Of a stretch of DNA of 64,000 nucleotides, positions 1 through 9,336 are shown piece after piece. Under the pieces are notes generated by a model that made no database searches, had not been told where the DNA came from, and saw only the letters and a list, made by a program, of their open reading frames with translations. The stretch is taken from NCBI GenBank assembly GCA_947449015.1, contig CANFQA010000001.1, positions 49,358-113,357 on the forward strand, written 5' to 3'. Source of the stretch: Microthrixaceae bacterium (GTDB lineage: Bacteria > Actinomycetota > Acidimicrobiia > Acidimicrobiales > Acidimicrobilacustridaceae). The number at the start of each line of letters is the position of its first letter. The stretch's first letter is position 1. The translations under genes and the position numbers were made by a program.

Positions 1-1
1 A

Positions 2-337
2 ACGCTTCCGGAGTGGGTGCCCAACGGTGACCTGGATTCCTTTGGGCCAAATGATCTTCCCCGCCCGACAGGGTCATTTCTCGCCCGTCGCCGTGTTTTC
101 GACCAGATCGGGACCTACGACGAGGGCATGCGCCACGCCGAGGACACCGATTGGTTCATCCGAGTGCGCGACTCAGGGATTGATGTGTTGATCATCGACG
201 ATGTTGTGCTCCGCCGCCGGATTCACGGCTCGAACCTCACCCACGACTCTGCCGCCCAGCGGCGGGCGTTCTTCGAAGTGCTGTCGCGTCGCATGGCTCG
301 TCGACGCGATGCTGCGGACCTCGAGATAAACCCATGA
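2..337 (+). CDS. Glycosyltransferase family 2, C-terminal fragment (5' end outside window)
   Basis: Open frame runs off the left edge; GT2-type tail FLARRRVFDQIGTYDEGMRHAEDTDWFIRVRDSG; ATGA overlap with next GT2. Confidence 0.75.
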   Translation, partial: TLPEWVPNGDLDSFGPNDLPRPTGSFLARRRVFDQIGTYDEGMRHAEDTDWFIRVRDSGIDVLIIDDVVLRRRIHGSNLTHDSAAQRRAFFEVLSRRMARRRDAADLEINP

Positions 338-1026
338 CCGATCAGCACGGAGTTGGGTCCATTGCAGTTGTCATTCCCGCACGAGATCCGGGTCCGTATC
401 TTGCCGAGACGTTGAGTTCTCTGTTCGACCAGAGCCTTCGAGCAGCAGAAATTGTGGTGGTTGACGACGGTTCCTGTGACGATTCGGTGGCCGAGACCGT
501 GGCACATTTTTCGGGGGTGCGTCTCATCGCGCAGGAACCCTTAGGACGCAGCCACGCCCGCAATCAGGGAGCAGCGGCGACATCCTCTGAACTGCTGCTC
601 TTTGTTGACGCGGACGACCGATTACGTCCCGATGCCCTGCTCGCCATGTCTTCGGTGCTCGATTCGAACGCGGCAATCGACATCGTGGTTGGTCGCACCA
701 TGGAATTCGCCGACACCATGTATCCGCCACAGCAGGGGGCTCGGGCCGCCGAACAGGTTGTGTGGGCTCGTTTGCTTGGAGCCTCCCTCATGCGTCGGCG
801 ATTATGGGACCGGGTTGGCGGGTTCGACACCTCGTTTGCCTCGCGTGAAGCCATCGACTGGATCCATCGCTCTGATCAGATGGGCGCTGTTCTCCAGCAA
901 CTTGATGACATCGTGCTCGAACGTCGACTTCATGGCTGGAATCGGACGACTGTTTTGAAAGACGAAGCAAGTTTCTTGGCAATGGCCCGTGCTGCCATTG
1001 AACGCAAGCGCGCGACGCCGCAATGA
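334..1026 (+). CDS. Glycosyltransferase family 2
   Basis: IAVVIPARDPGPYLAETLSSLFDQSLRAAEIVVVDDGSCDDS...LLLFVDADDRL; classic GT2 N-terminus and DxD-like motif. Confidence 0.85.
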   Translation: MTDQHGVGSIAVVIPARDPGPYLAETLSSLFDQSLRAAEIVVVDDGSCDDSVAETVAHFSGVRLIAQEPLGRSHARNQGAAATSSELLLFVDADDRLRPDALLAMSSVLDSNAAIDIVVGRTMEFADTMYPPQQGARAAEQVVWARLLGASLMRRRLWDRVGGFDTSFASREAIDWIHRSDQMGAVLQQLDDIVLERRLHGWNRTTVLKDEASFLAMARAAIERKRATPQ

Positions 1027-2195
1027 GTCAGCGCCACGGACTCCGTTGGAACTGCTGGCCATCAGCCACAGATACGGCGCTGCTTCAGGTGCTGCTTGAT
1101 CTTGATGACCGTCGAGCGCTGTCGATCTGGCAACAACTCCGAACTGAGCTCGATCTCGACGCGCCAACCTCTGAGCAGTACCGCCAGTACCCAATGCTTG
1201 CTCGTCGTCTTGCCGTGCTCGATCCTTCCGAACCCCGACTCGGCATGCTTCGCGGCGTTGCCCGGCAGGTCACCATCCAGAACCTCAGACATCTCGCAGC
1301 TCTCGACCAACTGCTGGATTTGCTTGCCGAGGTTGAGATCGACGCCGTTGTCCTGAAGGGCCCGGCGCTTGTGCTTTCGGTCTACGAACACCTTGGTCTG
1401 CGGTGGTTTGCCGACGCCGATATTTGGGTTGGAATCGCGAATCATGAGCGCGCACTGTCGGCGCTGACAGCAGCCGGTTGGTCACCCACCCGGGTCGATC
1501 ATCGGGGCAATCACGCGATCGACATGATTGGTGGGCCGATCCCAGTGGATCTGCATCGAGCCATCAACCCCGAACTGGTGACTGCTGCGATGCACGACGG
1601 TGGCTGGGAAGCGTTGCAGCGCATAACCGCCTCGCGGCCGCTCCCCTCGGGTCGCCATGTCGCAGTGCTGGCGCCGCCGGAGTCATTGCTGCACGCAATC
1701 GTGCACGGAACGCAATGGGGTGGACCGGTTCAGATTCGATGGGTCGTAGATGTCGTCGAACTTCTGCGATCCGGCCAGATCGATCTCGGGATGCCTGCGG
1801 ATCGCCATCGCTTGATCGACCTTGCCTGTCAGTTCGGGGTTGCGCCTGTCATCCACGACGGACTGTGTTTCGTCGAGCAGGTTGCCCCCAACACCGTCGA
1901 TAGTCGCGTACTGGTCGAGCTGGCTGCGGTGCGATCCTCCTCGCTCGACCGACTTCGGATGACCGCGTTCCATGAGGACCCATCGGGCGAGCGAAGCATG
2001 CGGGGCCTCGGACGAGCCACCTCCCGGTTCATCCAGCGCACCCGGGCGATGGGCGCCATCGAAGCAATCCGACTCGCGCCGGGCTACTTCACCGAAGCGA
2101 CCGGGGCATCGAGCCCGTGGCAGTTACCTGGCATCGCGCTGCGATGGGGTATCGGCCGGTGCGTGCAGTTCGTTCGCCGCAGTCGACACCGGTGA
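1023..2195 (+). CDS. Nucleotidyltransferase-family protein (NTP_transf_5-like)
   Basis: VVLKGPALVLSVYEHLGLRWFADADIWV motif; ATGA overlap with upstream GT. Confidence 0.65.
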   Translation: MSQRHGLRWNCWPSATDTALLQVLLDLDDRRALSIWQQLRTELDLDAPTSEQYRQYPMLARRLAVLDPSEPRLGMLRGVARQVTIQNLRHLAALDQLLDLLAEVEIDAVVLKGPALVLSVYEHLGLRWFADADIWVGIANHERALSALTAAGWSPTRVDHRGNHAIDMIGGPIPVDLHRAINPELVTAAMHDGGWEALQRITASRPLPSGRHVAVLAPPESLLHAIVHGTQWGGPVQIRWVVDVVELLRSGQIDLGMPADRHRLIDLACQFGVAPVIHDGLCFVEQVAPNTVDSRVLVELAAVRSSSLDRLRMTAFHEDPSGERSMRGLGRATSRFIQRTRAMGAIEAIRLAPGYFTEATGASSPWQLPGIALRWGIGRCVQFVRRSRHR

Positions 2196-2216
2196 CCGGC
2201 GTCGACTCTCAGTTGG

Positions 2217-2288
2217 TGCCTCCGGTGGGGGTCGAACCCACGCTCGTCGGATTAAAAGTCCGCTGCCTTACCACTTGGCCACAGAGGC
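2217..2288 (-). tRNA. tRNA-Lys (anticodon TTT), CCA encoded at 2214-2216
   Basis: Reverse complement GCCTCTGTGGCCAAGTGGTAAGGCAGCGGACTTTTAATCCGACGAGCGTGGGTTCGACCCCCACCGGAGGCA(CCA): acceptor, D, anticodon (CTTTTAA loop) and T arms all identifiable. Confidence 0.92.
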
Positions 2289-2310
2289 TGGGCACTGGAC
2301 ACTAATCGGG

Positions 2311-3075
2311 CTAGGTGATGGGGCAGCTTCCACCGTCGGCCATGAGCGTCATGCCGTTCACGTAGCGACTTTCATCACTCAGCAGAAAACGCACGACCGG
2401 CCCGATATCGGCCTCTGCGTCGCCCAGTCGGGCCAGGGGATTGCGGGCAAGAACCCGCGTTGCCATTGCCGGATCGTTGGCGAATGCCGCGGTCATCGCC
2501 GGTGTCGATGCCAGTGGCGCGACACAATTGGCGCGAGCGCCTGTTGGGCCCCATTCCCGAGCGAGTGAGCGGATCACGCCACGTTGAGCCGCTTTCACGG
2601 CTGCGTACACCGGCAGACGCGCTTTGCCTTCGAATCCAGCTTCAGAGGTGAGCACCACGAAGGATCCCTGTGCGGCGACGAGATGGGGATGTCCTTCGGC
2701 GGCCAGAAGGTAGGTGCCACGCAGCGAGACCCCCACATGGTCACCAACGTCGGCGAACGGAACCTCAGCGAGTGTGGTTGGCATCGGGGAGAGTCCACTG
2801 GTTGCGTTGTGGACGATTCCGTCGAGTCGGCCGTGGCTCTCGATGATGGCGGCGACTGCCGAGCGCACCGATGCAGGATCACCCACATCGCCAACGAAGA
2901 CCTGGGCGAAGCCTCCGTGCGTGTTTGCTTGGTCGGCGACTGCCTGTGCTTCGGTGGCTCTGCGCGCCATGATCCAGATGTTCCATCCGGCACTGGCACA
3001 GGCAAGGGCGACACCCGCGCCGACTCCGCCACTTGCCCCGCTGATCAGCACGACTTTTGTGTTCGGAGTACTCAT
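2311..3075 (-). CDS. SDR family oxidoreductase
   Basis: VVLISGASGGVGAGVA N-terminus, YAAVKAA active-site motif, C-terminal ADGG. Confidence 0.85.
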   Translation of the reverse strand: MSTPNTKVVLISGASGGVGAGVALACASAGWNIWIMARRATEAQAVADQANTHGGFAQVFVGDVGDPASVRSAVAAIIESHGRLDGIVHNATSGLSPMPTTLAEVPFADVGDHVGVSLRGTYLLAAEGHPHLVAAQGSFVVLTSEAGFEGKARLPVYAAVKAAQRGVIRSLAREWGPTGARANCVAPLASTPAMTAAFANDPAMATRVLARNPLARLGDAEADIGPVVRFLLSDESRYVNGMTLMADGGSCPIT

Positions 3076-3716
3076 CGCCAGGACCTTCCGCCATCGGCAT
3101 GGATCACTGTGCTGGTGAGAGCTACGGCATCATCGGACAGCAGCATGCGGCAGGTGGAGATGACCTGATCGGCAACCTGCCCCGGGAAACTGGTGAGTGG
3201 GGGCTGGGGGTCGACGACTGGGAGCTTGGTGAGTCGCGCCGGGGTGGTCACGAGGTTCACCCGAACGCCGCGCCCACCTTCGGACCGTGCCAAGGAACGA
3301 ACCAGCGCCTCGACCGCGTCGGACACGGAGGTTTCTGCCGATCGCCCCGCCGAGTCCAAAGGGGCGACACGATCAACGATGGCCGTGATCGACCCACCGT
3401 CGGCACATCGTCGCTGGGCCACGCCGAGCGCAGCGATCCATCGGGCAAATGCGACTTCGCAGCGTTCCACCCAACCCACGAGGTCGATGGTGTCGAGTGA
3501 AGCTGGGTCACTGACCTTGGGGAACAGGGCAACAACGATCTGATCGGCCTTCGGACCGTCATTGGCAAGATTGCGCCAGACCTCGAGTGCATCAGCCCAT
3601 TGCCAGTTCACCGAGCCATCATCGAGGTTGGGTTGAACCAACAGTTCACCATCAATGGCTGCTGCGATGACCCGAGCGTGTTCCTCCTCGAGCCCGATCA
3701 CCAATGGTGTCGTCAT
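3072..3716 (-). CDS. Divergent SDR-like protein lacking the cofactor and catalytic motifs
   Basis: SDR-like C-terminus (LLSDDAVALTSTVIHADGG) but no TGxxxGxG and no YxxxK; overlaps the following SDR start by 4 nt. Confidence 0.6.
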   Translation of the reverse strand: MTTPLVIGLEEEHARVIAAAIDGELLVQPNLDDGSVNWQWADALEVWRNLANDGPKADQIVVALFPKVSDPASLDTIDLVGWVERCEVAFARWIAALGVAQRRCADGGSITAIVDRVAPLDSAGRSAETSVSDAVEALVRSLARSEGGRGVRVNLVTTPARLTKLPVVDPQPPLTSFPGQVADQVISTCRMLLSDDAVALTSTVIHADGGRSWR

Positions 3717-5425
3717 GATGGCCGTACGACCACGCCGGGCAACTCGCGAGTGGGTGTTCCGTTCTCGACGACAACAACCCCATTCACCAGGGTTGCGATC
3801 GCCCCGGTGGGCACCGCGCGAAAGCGGGCTGCTCCGGTGACCTCATCGGTTTCTTGTCGGCAACTTCCGGGGCCGATCCGTTCGGGATCGAAAATGTAGA
3901 TGTCGGCAGGAAGACCAATGGCAAGGCGACCGCGATCCTGCAGTCCAAGAATCGAGGCCGGCACGGACGTGATCTGCGCAATGGCTTCCTCAAGCGTCCA
4001 GACCTGTTCGGTTCGCCACCAGGTTGATAGGAAATGTGAGGGCCATTCCTGACCATCATCGCGGTCGAGGTGGGCGCCGCCGTCGGAGACGCCCACGATC
4101 ATCTGCGTGTGGCGTTGCACATCCTTCAGCAGTTCGCGCCAGGCCGGTGTTTCGTTTGACCAGTGGAACACCGTGTTGAGGTCATCAGCAACCGCGATGT
4201 CAAACATGACATCAGCGGGGTGTTTGCCAAGCTCGTCGGCGATGTCGGTGATTGTCCGGCCCGCGAACCGAGCAGTGGAATCATCAAAGGTTTGCGAGAC
4301 CCGCATGCTTTCCCAGAGCGGTGGGGGAAGGGTCGAACCCTTCGCCGGGTCACGGTTGGGTTCGTCGATTGCGGCCCGAAGCAATGATCGGTGCGCGTCA
4401 TCGATGAGAAGCCTGTTCTTCTCCTCGGCGCTGGCGACCATGAGCTGATTCCAGAGCGGGACTCCTTCATAACGAGTCGTTCCGTCACGAAGCGTGAAGG
4501 GTCCGTTTAACGGTCTGGTCATCAGCAGCGAATACACCGGTGCGCCAAGTTCCACCGAGCGTTCGAGGAAGTCACGCGATTGCATCCATGTGGCGCTCGG
4601 GGCATCAACCTTGGATCGACCGCCGAGCCCTTGAGTGATCACCGGGGCATTGGCCCGTCCTGCGATCTCGATAAGCAGCTCGCGGTCGTTGGCATCGATG
4701 CCCTCGACCGCACTTTCGGGCGCATAGGCAACGGTTCCGCGAGTGAAGCGACCCTGTGCATCGGCAAGCGCGCGCAGTTCATCAAGCGACGCCAGTCGGC
4801 TGGGGACGGGTCGGTCAGCAAGGTCGAGATGGGTTGGCGCATGGGAAGAGGAGAGTCCGAGCGCTCCCGCTTCCATGGCCGATTCGAACAGTGCAACGAT
4901 TGACGCGAGTTCATCGTCGGTGGCTGGTCGTTCGAAGGCAGCATCGCCCATGACCCATCGGCGTAATGCCGAATGCCCGACGTACATGCCGAGGTTCACG
5001 CCGAGTCGACCAGCGCGGCTGGCGAGAAATTCCTCGAAGGTTTCGAAACCCCACTCGATATGAGCCAATGACCCGAGGTCCATGCCTTCAACCCGAGCGA
5101 ACATCTGGGCCACGTACTCGTGGTCATCGTTGCGGCACGGAGCAATGGAGAAGCCGCAGTTACCCGCCGCGAGCGTGGTGACGCCATGAAGTGCCGCCGT
5201 GTCACACAGCGGGTCCCAGGTGAGTTGCGGGTCGTAATGGGTGTGGGCATCGACAATCCCGGGAGCCACAACCATGCCGGTGGCATCGATAATTCTCGAT
5301 GCTTCGGCGCCGTCGAGATTTCCAATGGCGGCGATGTGACCGTTTTCGACTGCGATATCAGCCATCACACCGGGCTTACCGGTTCCATCAATGAGCAGTC
5401 CGTTGCGGATGACGATGTCGTACAT
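3713..5425 (-). CDS. Amidohydrolase, N-acyl-D-amino-acid deacylase type
   Basis: MYDIVIRNGLLIDGTGKPGVMADIAVENGHIAAIG...VVAPGIVDAHTHYDPQLTWDP; start refined from 5560 to ATG at 5425. Confidence 0.85.
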   Translation of the reverse strand: MYDIVIRNGLLIDGTGKPGVMADIAVENGHIAAIGNLDGAEASRIIDATGMVVAPGIVDAHTHYDPQLTWDPLCDTAALHGVTTLAAGNCGFSIAPCRNDDHEYVAQMFARVEGMDLGSLAHIEWGFETFEEFLASRAGRLGVNLGMYVGHSALRRWVMGDAAFERPATDDELASIVALFESAMEAGALGLSSSHAPTHLDLADRPVPSRLASLDELRALADAQGRFTRGTVAYAPESAVEGIDANDRELLIEIAGRANAPVITQGLGGRSKVDAPSATWMQSRDFLERSVELGAPVYSLLMTRPLNGPFTLRDGTTRYEGVPLWNQLMVASAEEKNRLLIDDAHRSLLRAAIDEPNRDPAKGSTLPPPLWESMRVSQTFDDSTARFAGRTITDIADELGKHPADVMFDIAVADDLNTVFHWSNETPAWRELLKDVQRHTQMIVGVSDGGAHLDRDDGQEWPSHFLSTWWRTEQVWTLEEAIAQITSVPASILGLQDRGRLAIGLPADIYIFDPERIGPGSCRQETDEVTGAARFRAVPTGAIATLVNGVVVVENGTPTRELPGVVVRPS

Positions 5426-5432
5426 ATGAGTC

Positions 5433-6212
5433 TCAGCGAATAGCCGGAGGCCGCCCGGCAACGGCGCCTCCGTCGACGATGAATTCTGCGCCGGTTGAAT
5501 ACGAACTGGCATCGGACGCGAGGAAGGCAACCATCTCGGCGACTTCCTCGGGCGTTCCAATGCGCGGGATCGGGAACGCGTCGAACACTTTTTGCCGGTC
5601 GACAGCGCTGAACTGCGGATTGAACGTCATGGGTGTGTCGATGACTCCGGGGTGCACCGAATTCACGCGGATGCCGTCATGACCGAGTTCAATTGCGGCG
5701 GTCTTCGTCATTCCGCGAATTGCCCACTTGGTCGCTACATAGGGAACCGCTCCGGCGACGCCCTGAAGGCCGGCGATCGAGGACACATTGATGATCGAAC
5801 CGCGCTGTTGCGCCTTCATCGTGGGGATGACTGCTTGCATCCCGAGGAAACAACCGAGTTGGTTGACCCGCACTGCCTCCATGTAATCCTCGGTCGACAC
5901 GGTCTCGAGTGCGCCGGCTTTCACGATGCCGGCGTTGTTCACGAGCACATCGAGGCTGCCGAAGGAACTGAGGGTGAACTCGACCGCCTCGGCCCATTGC
6001 GCGGCGTCGCCGACATCGAGACTGAGGTAGCGAGCCGAGTCGCCAAGTGAGGCCGCGACCTCTCGGCCGAGTTCGTCGAGCACATCGGTGAGCACCACGC
6101 GCGCGCCGCGTTCTACGAGCAACCGTGCTTCGCATTCACCCTGGCCTCGTGCCGCGCCGGAGATGAGCGCCACGGCGCCATCGAGTCGGGTGCGATCCAC
6201 CTGGGCGCTCAT
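5433..6212 (-). CDS. SDR family oxidoreductase
   Basis: GAVALISGAARGQGECEARLL...YVATKWAIRGMTK; start refined to ATG at 6212, overlapping upstream stop by 4 nt. Confidence 0.87.
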   Translation of the reverse strand: MSAQVDRTRLDGAVALISGAARGQGECEARLLVERGARVVLTDVLDELGREVAASLGDSARYLSLDVGDAAQWAEAVEFTLSSFGSLDVLVNNAGIVKAGALETVSTEDYMEAVRVNQLGCFLGMQAVIPTMKAQQRGSIINVSSIAGLQGVAGAVPYVATKWAIRGMTKTAAIELGHDGIRVNSVHPGVIDTPMTFNPQFSAVDRQKVFDAFPIPRIGTPEEVAEMVAFLASDASSYSTGAEFIVDGGAVAGRPPAIR

Positions 6213-7165
6213 AGCACTGCCACCGGATTGATCGGCGAGCCGGTTCCGCCGGGAATGCGAAGTGGTGCCATGGTGAGGAGGAACTCCCATGTTCCGAGCT
6301 CGGCGCAGACCTCGCTGAGTTCTCCGAGTGCCATGTTGTCGATGAGCATGAGCCCCAGTCTGGTTATGCCGATCTGATGGATCGGGAACGGCCACTCGGC
6401 GATACCGAGTCCGGGCATTGGATCGCTGATGCCGTCGCCGCCGAGCAGCGCGACGTCATGTTCCTGCAGCCACCGGAGACATTCGGCGTGCAGGCCGGCG
6501 AGACCATCGGCGATGGGATCGAGTCGTCCGCGCTTTTGTTCACGACGCAGATCGCGTCCAGTGCTCACGAGCAGGAGATCGCCGCTGCGAACCTCAACGC
6601 CCTGCGCCGCACAAGCGAGATCGAGCTGTTCGGGTGTGATCGCCGTGTTCCCGGGAAGTTCCGTGAGTCCAAGCGCGCGGGGAACGTCGAGCAGGACTCC
6701 TCTGCCGACGATTCCTCCGGCTGCTTCCATGATTGTGTTGGCAGTCGCGCCGGTGCTTGAGACCGATTCGGCGGTCCGGCCGTTGTAGGTCTTGCCCCGA
6801 ACAAACATGTGGCAGAGCGCATCGATATGAGTGAGTCCGAGCCCGTGCACGTCGGTACCGATGTAGTCACGGGTGGCTTCGTATCCGGGAATCCCGTTTG
6901 ATCCGAGCGCATCGCCGCTGGCGAGCATGTGATGGTGCGCGGGAAAGGGGCACTCCACCGACGGCATGGTTGAGATGTCATGGGCCAGACCCACGGTTCG
7001 ACCAGTGCGCACCAGCCCCGCGGCGTCGATGCGGCATTGGGCCGTGAGGAGATTGAGCGCGCCCAATTGATCCTGCGATCCCCATCGTCCCCAGTTGGAA
7101 CACTGCGCGTACAGCTGCTCAAGTCGTTCCGGTGTGGGTGGCGTCGATACCGTCGATTCGCTCAC
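6209..7165 (-). CDS. Cyclase family protein (kynurenine-formamidase-like fold)
   Basis: THIDALCHMFVRGKTYNG metal-binding motif and LGGDGISDPMPG region. Confidence 0.75.
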   Translation of the reverse strand: MSESTVSTPPTPERLEQLYAQCSNWGRWGSQDQLGALNLLTAQCRIDAAGLVRTGRTVGLAHDISTMPSVECPFPAHHHMLASGDALGSNGIPGYEATRDYIGTDVHGLGLTHIDALCHMFVRGKTYNGRTAESVSSTGATANTIMEAAGGIVGRGVLLDVPRALGLTELPGNTAITPEQLDLACAAQGVEVRSGDLLLVSTGRDLRREQKRGRLDPIADGLAGLHAECLRWLQEHDVALLGGDGISDPMPGLGIAEWPFPIHQIGITRLGLMLIDNMALGELSEVCAELGTWEFLLTMAPLRIPGGTGSPINPVAVL

Positions 7166-7275
7166 GCAGTGATCCCCTTCTGGACTGCACGGTGGAGTGA
7201 TGGTGCAGCCTAAACCGCTGATGGTGCATCATTCTTTGTCAGGCTCAGCGTCACCATGTGCAGTGAAGGAGAACA

Positions 7276-8040
7276 ATGAACACCGAAGAGTTCGCCGGCA
7301 AGGTCGCCATCGTCACGGGTGCTGCGGGAGGCATTGGGCGTGAATCGGCTCGTCTCTTCGCGGAGCGAGGGGCTTCGGTCATCGTGGCCGACATCAATCT
7401 GCCGGGTGCGCAGGCAACCGTCGACATCATCACCGCCGGGGGTGGCGTCGCCACCGCAGTGCTGGTGGATGTGGCCTCGTCGGCGTCAGTGAAGGCCATG
7501 GTCGAGACCACCATCGCGACCTACGGTCGTCTCGATATCGCTCATAACAATGCCGGGATCAAGGGAGCGGACGAGACCGTTGTCGACATGCCCGAGGAGG
7601 TTTGGAGCGCAGGTATCAGCATCATGCTTGATGGCGTCTTCTTCTGCATGAAGCATGAAATCCCGGAAATGCTGAAGGTCGGGGGCGGAGCAATCATCAA
7701 CACCTCATCGGGTGCGGGACTTATCGGTGTTGCCCGATTCTCGAATTACGTTGCCGCCAAACATGGAGTGATCGGGCTTACCAAGGCAGCAGCGCTGGAG
7801 TACATTACCCAGGGAATCCGCATCAACGCGATCTGCCCGGGAACCGCCCGTAGTCAGATGGTTGATGACTGGATGCAGGGTTCTGCTGAAGCGGAGGCCA
7901 GCGTCGCTGCGCTCCATCCAATCGGTCGAATCGCTGGTCCGGAGGAGATTGCTGAGGCCGCGGTCTGGTTGGCTTCTGACGCTGCATCGTTCGTGGTTGG
8001 CACGGCAATGTCGGTCGATGGCGGCTACACCACACTCTGA
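7276..8040 (+). CDS. SDR family oxidoreductase
   Basis: KVAIVTGAAGGIGRESARLF...YVAAKHGVIGLTKAAALEY; SD AAGGAG upstream. Confidence 0.9.
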   Translation: MNTEEFAGKVAIVTGAAGGIGRESARLFAERGASVIVADINLPGAQATVDIITAGGGVATAVLVDVASSASVKAMVETTIATYGRLDIAHNNAGIKGADETVVDMPEEVWSAGISIMLDGVFFCMKHEIPEMLKVGGGAIINTSSGAGLIGVARFSNYVAAKHGVIGLTKAAALEYITQGIRINAICPGTARSQMVDDWMQGSAEAEASVAALHPIGRIAGPEEIAEAAVWLASDAASFVVGTAMSVDGGYTTL

Positions 8041-8073
8041 GTCACTGAACCTCGACGCGGTTAGCGTCGGACC

Positions 8074-9336
8074 GTGACGCTTCCCCGATCACCAGACGCT
8101 GATCGTCGATCCGACTGGATCACCGGTCGCGCATCGCTTGATGCACTGGCGATTTTCGCGGTCATCACCATCTGTGTCTTCATCGCCGTGAACATCGGCG
8201 GTCACGGAAAACTCTCCTCGATCGCCAGTATCGACAGCGCTCCCTATACCGGTTCATCCATCTTTGGTTCCTGGTTCCGTTTCGATGGTCGCTGGTACGA
8301 CATCATCGCCAACCGCGGGTACTACTGGGCGGGTCCCGATGTGCAGTCGCCAGTGGCGTACTTCCCGGCGTACCCGATGGTGTTGCGCGTGCTGCACGAC
8401 ATCACGGGCGTTTCGGTCCGACTCCTCGGCTCGCTGGTGACCATTGCCTGTGGCGCCGCCACGAGCGTGTTGTTGCTGCGCTGGTGTCGCGATCGGGTGG
8501 ACGCCATCACTGCCCGGGCTGCTCTCATCACGCTGCTGGTGTACCCATACGCGTTCTATTTCATGGGCGCGGTGTACGCAGACGCCCTGTTTGCTGTGCT
8601 CGTCATCGGAGCTTTCCTGTTGCTCGATCACGACCATCCCATCTGGGCCGGTGTGCTCGGCGCGCTCGCGACAGCGACGCGACCCACCGGTATTGCTGTG
8701 GTCATCGGACTCGTCGCTGTCGTGCTCGCCAAACGCGAGGTCATCACCCGGGTCGCCGGCCGCACCGTGATCTCGCTGCGCAATCTGCGTCGAGGTGATT
8801 TCGGTGTCCTTCTCTCCTTGGGCGGACTGATCGCCTACATGACCTACCTCGGGGCACGTTTCTACGCGCCCCTCGCCTTCGAGGAGGTCCAGAAGGCACC
8901 GGGCTGGGATCAGGGCGGGGGACCCCGCACCTGGCTCAAGATCACCTGGTTCCAGCAGATCAAACACTTCCCCGGTTGGACCCTTTCTTGGATCCAACGT
9001 GGCGACGACGCCACGTTCCAGAAGGTGCAGTACGCCTCCACCGTCATCCTGCAAGGAGCGCTGATCCTCGGCTTCCTCCTGTTGGCCTGGCAGGTCTGGA
9101 AGCGACTGGGTTGGGGATACGGGCTCTACTCATTCGCCCTGCTCGCCATCCCTCTTGTTGGCACGAAGGACTTCCAGGGTGCCGGTCGGTACCTCATGGC
9201 TGCCTTCCCATGCTTCCTTGTGCTGGCCATGGTGCTTTCGCCACGACCAGTGCTGAGGTGGGCATGGTGGGGCCTCAGCGCAGCAATTCTGCTGCTCTGG
9301 GCGTTTGCCTTCGGCCGTGGCTACTACCTTGCATGA
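8074..9336 (+). CDS. Multi-pass membrane mannosyltransferase (PIG-V-like)
   Basis: FRFDGRWYDIIANRGYYW...VAYFPAYPMVLRVL; many TM segments. Confidence 0.7.
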   Translation: MTLPRSPDADRRSDWITGRASLDALAIFAVITICVFIAVNIGGHGKLSSIASIDSAPYTGSSIFGSWFRFDGRWYDIIANRGYYWAGPDVQSPVAYFPAYPMVLRVLHDITGVSVRLLGSLVTIACGAATSVLLLRWCRDRVDAITARAALITLLVYPYAFYFMGAVYADALFAVLVIGAFLLLDHDHPIWAGVLGALATATRPTGIAVVIGLVAVVLAKREVITRVAGRTVISLRNLRRGDFGVLLSLGGLIAYMTYLGARFYAPLAFEEVQKAPGWDQGGGPRTWLKITWFQQIKHFPGWTLSWIQRGDDATFQKVQYASTVILQGALILGFLLLAWQVWKRLGWGYGLYSFALLAIPLVGTKDFQGAGRYLMAAFPCFLVLAMVLSPRPVLRWAWWGLSAAILLLWAFAFGRGYYLA

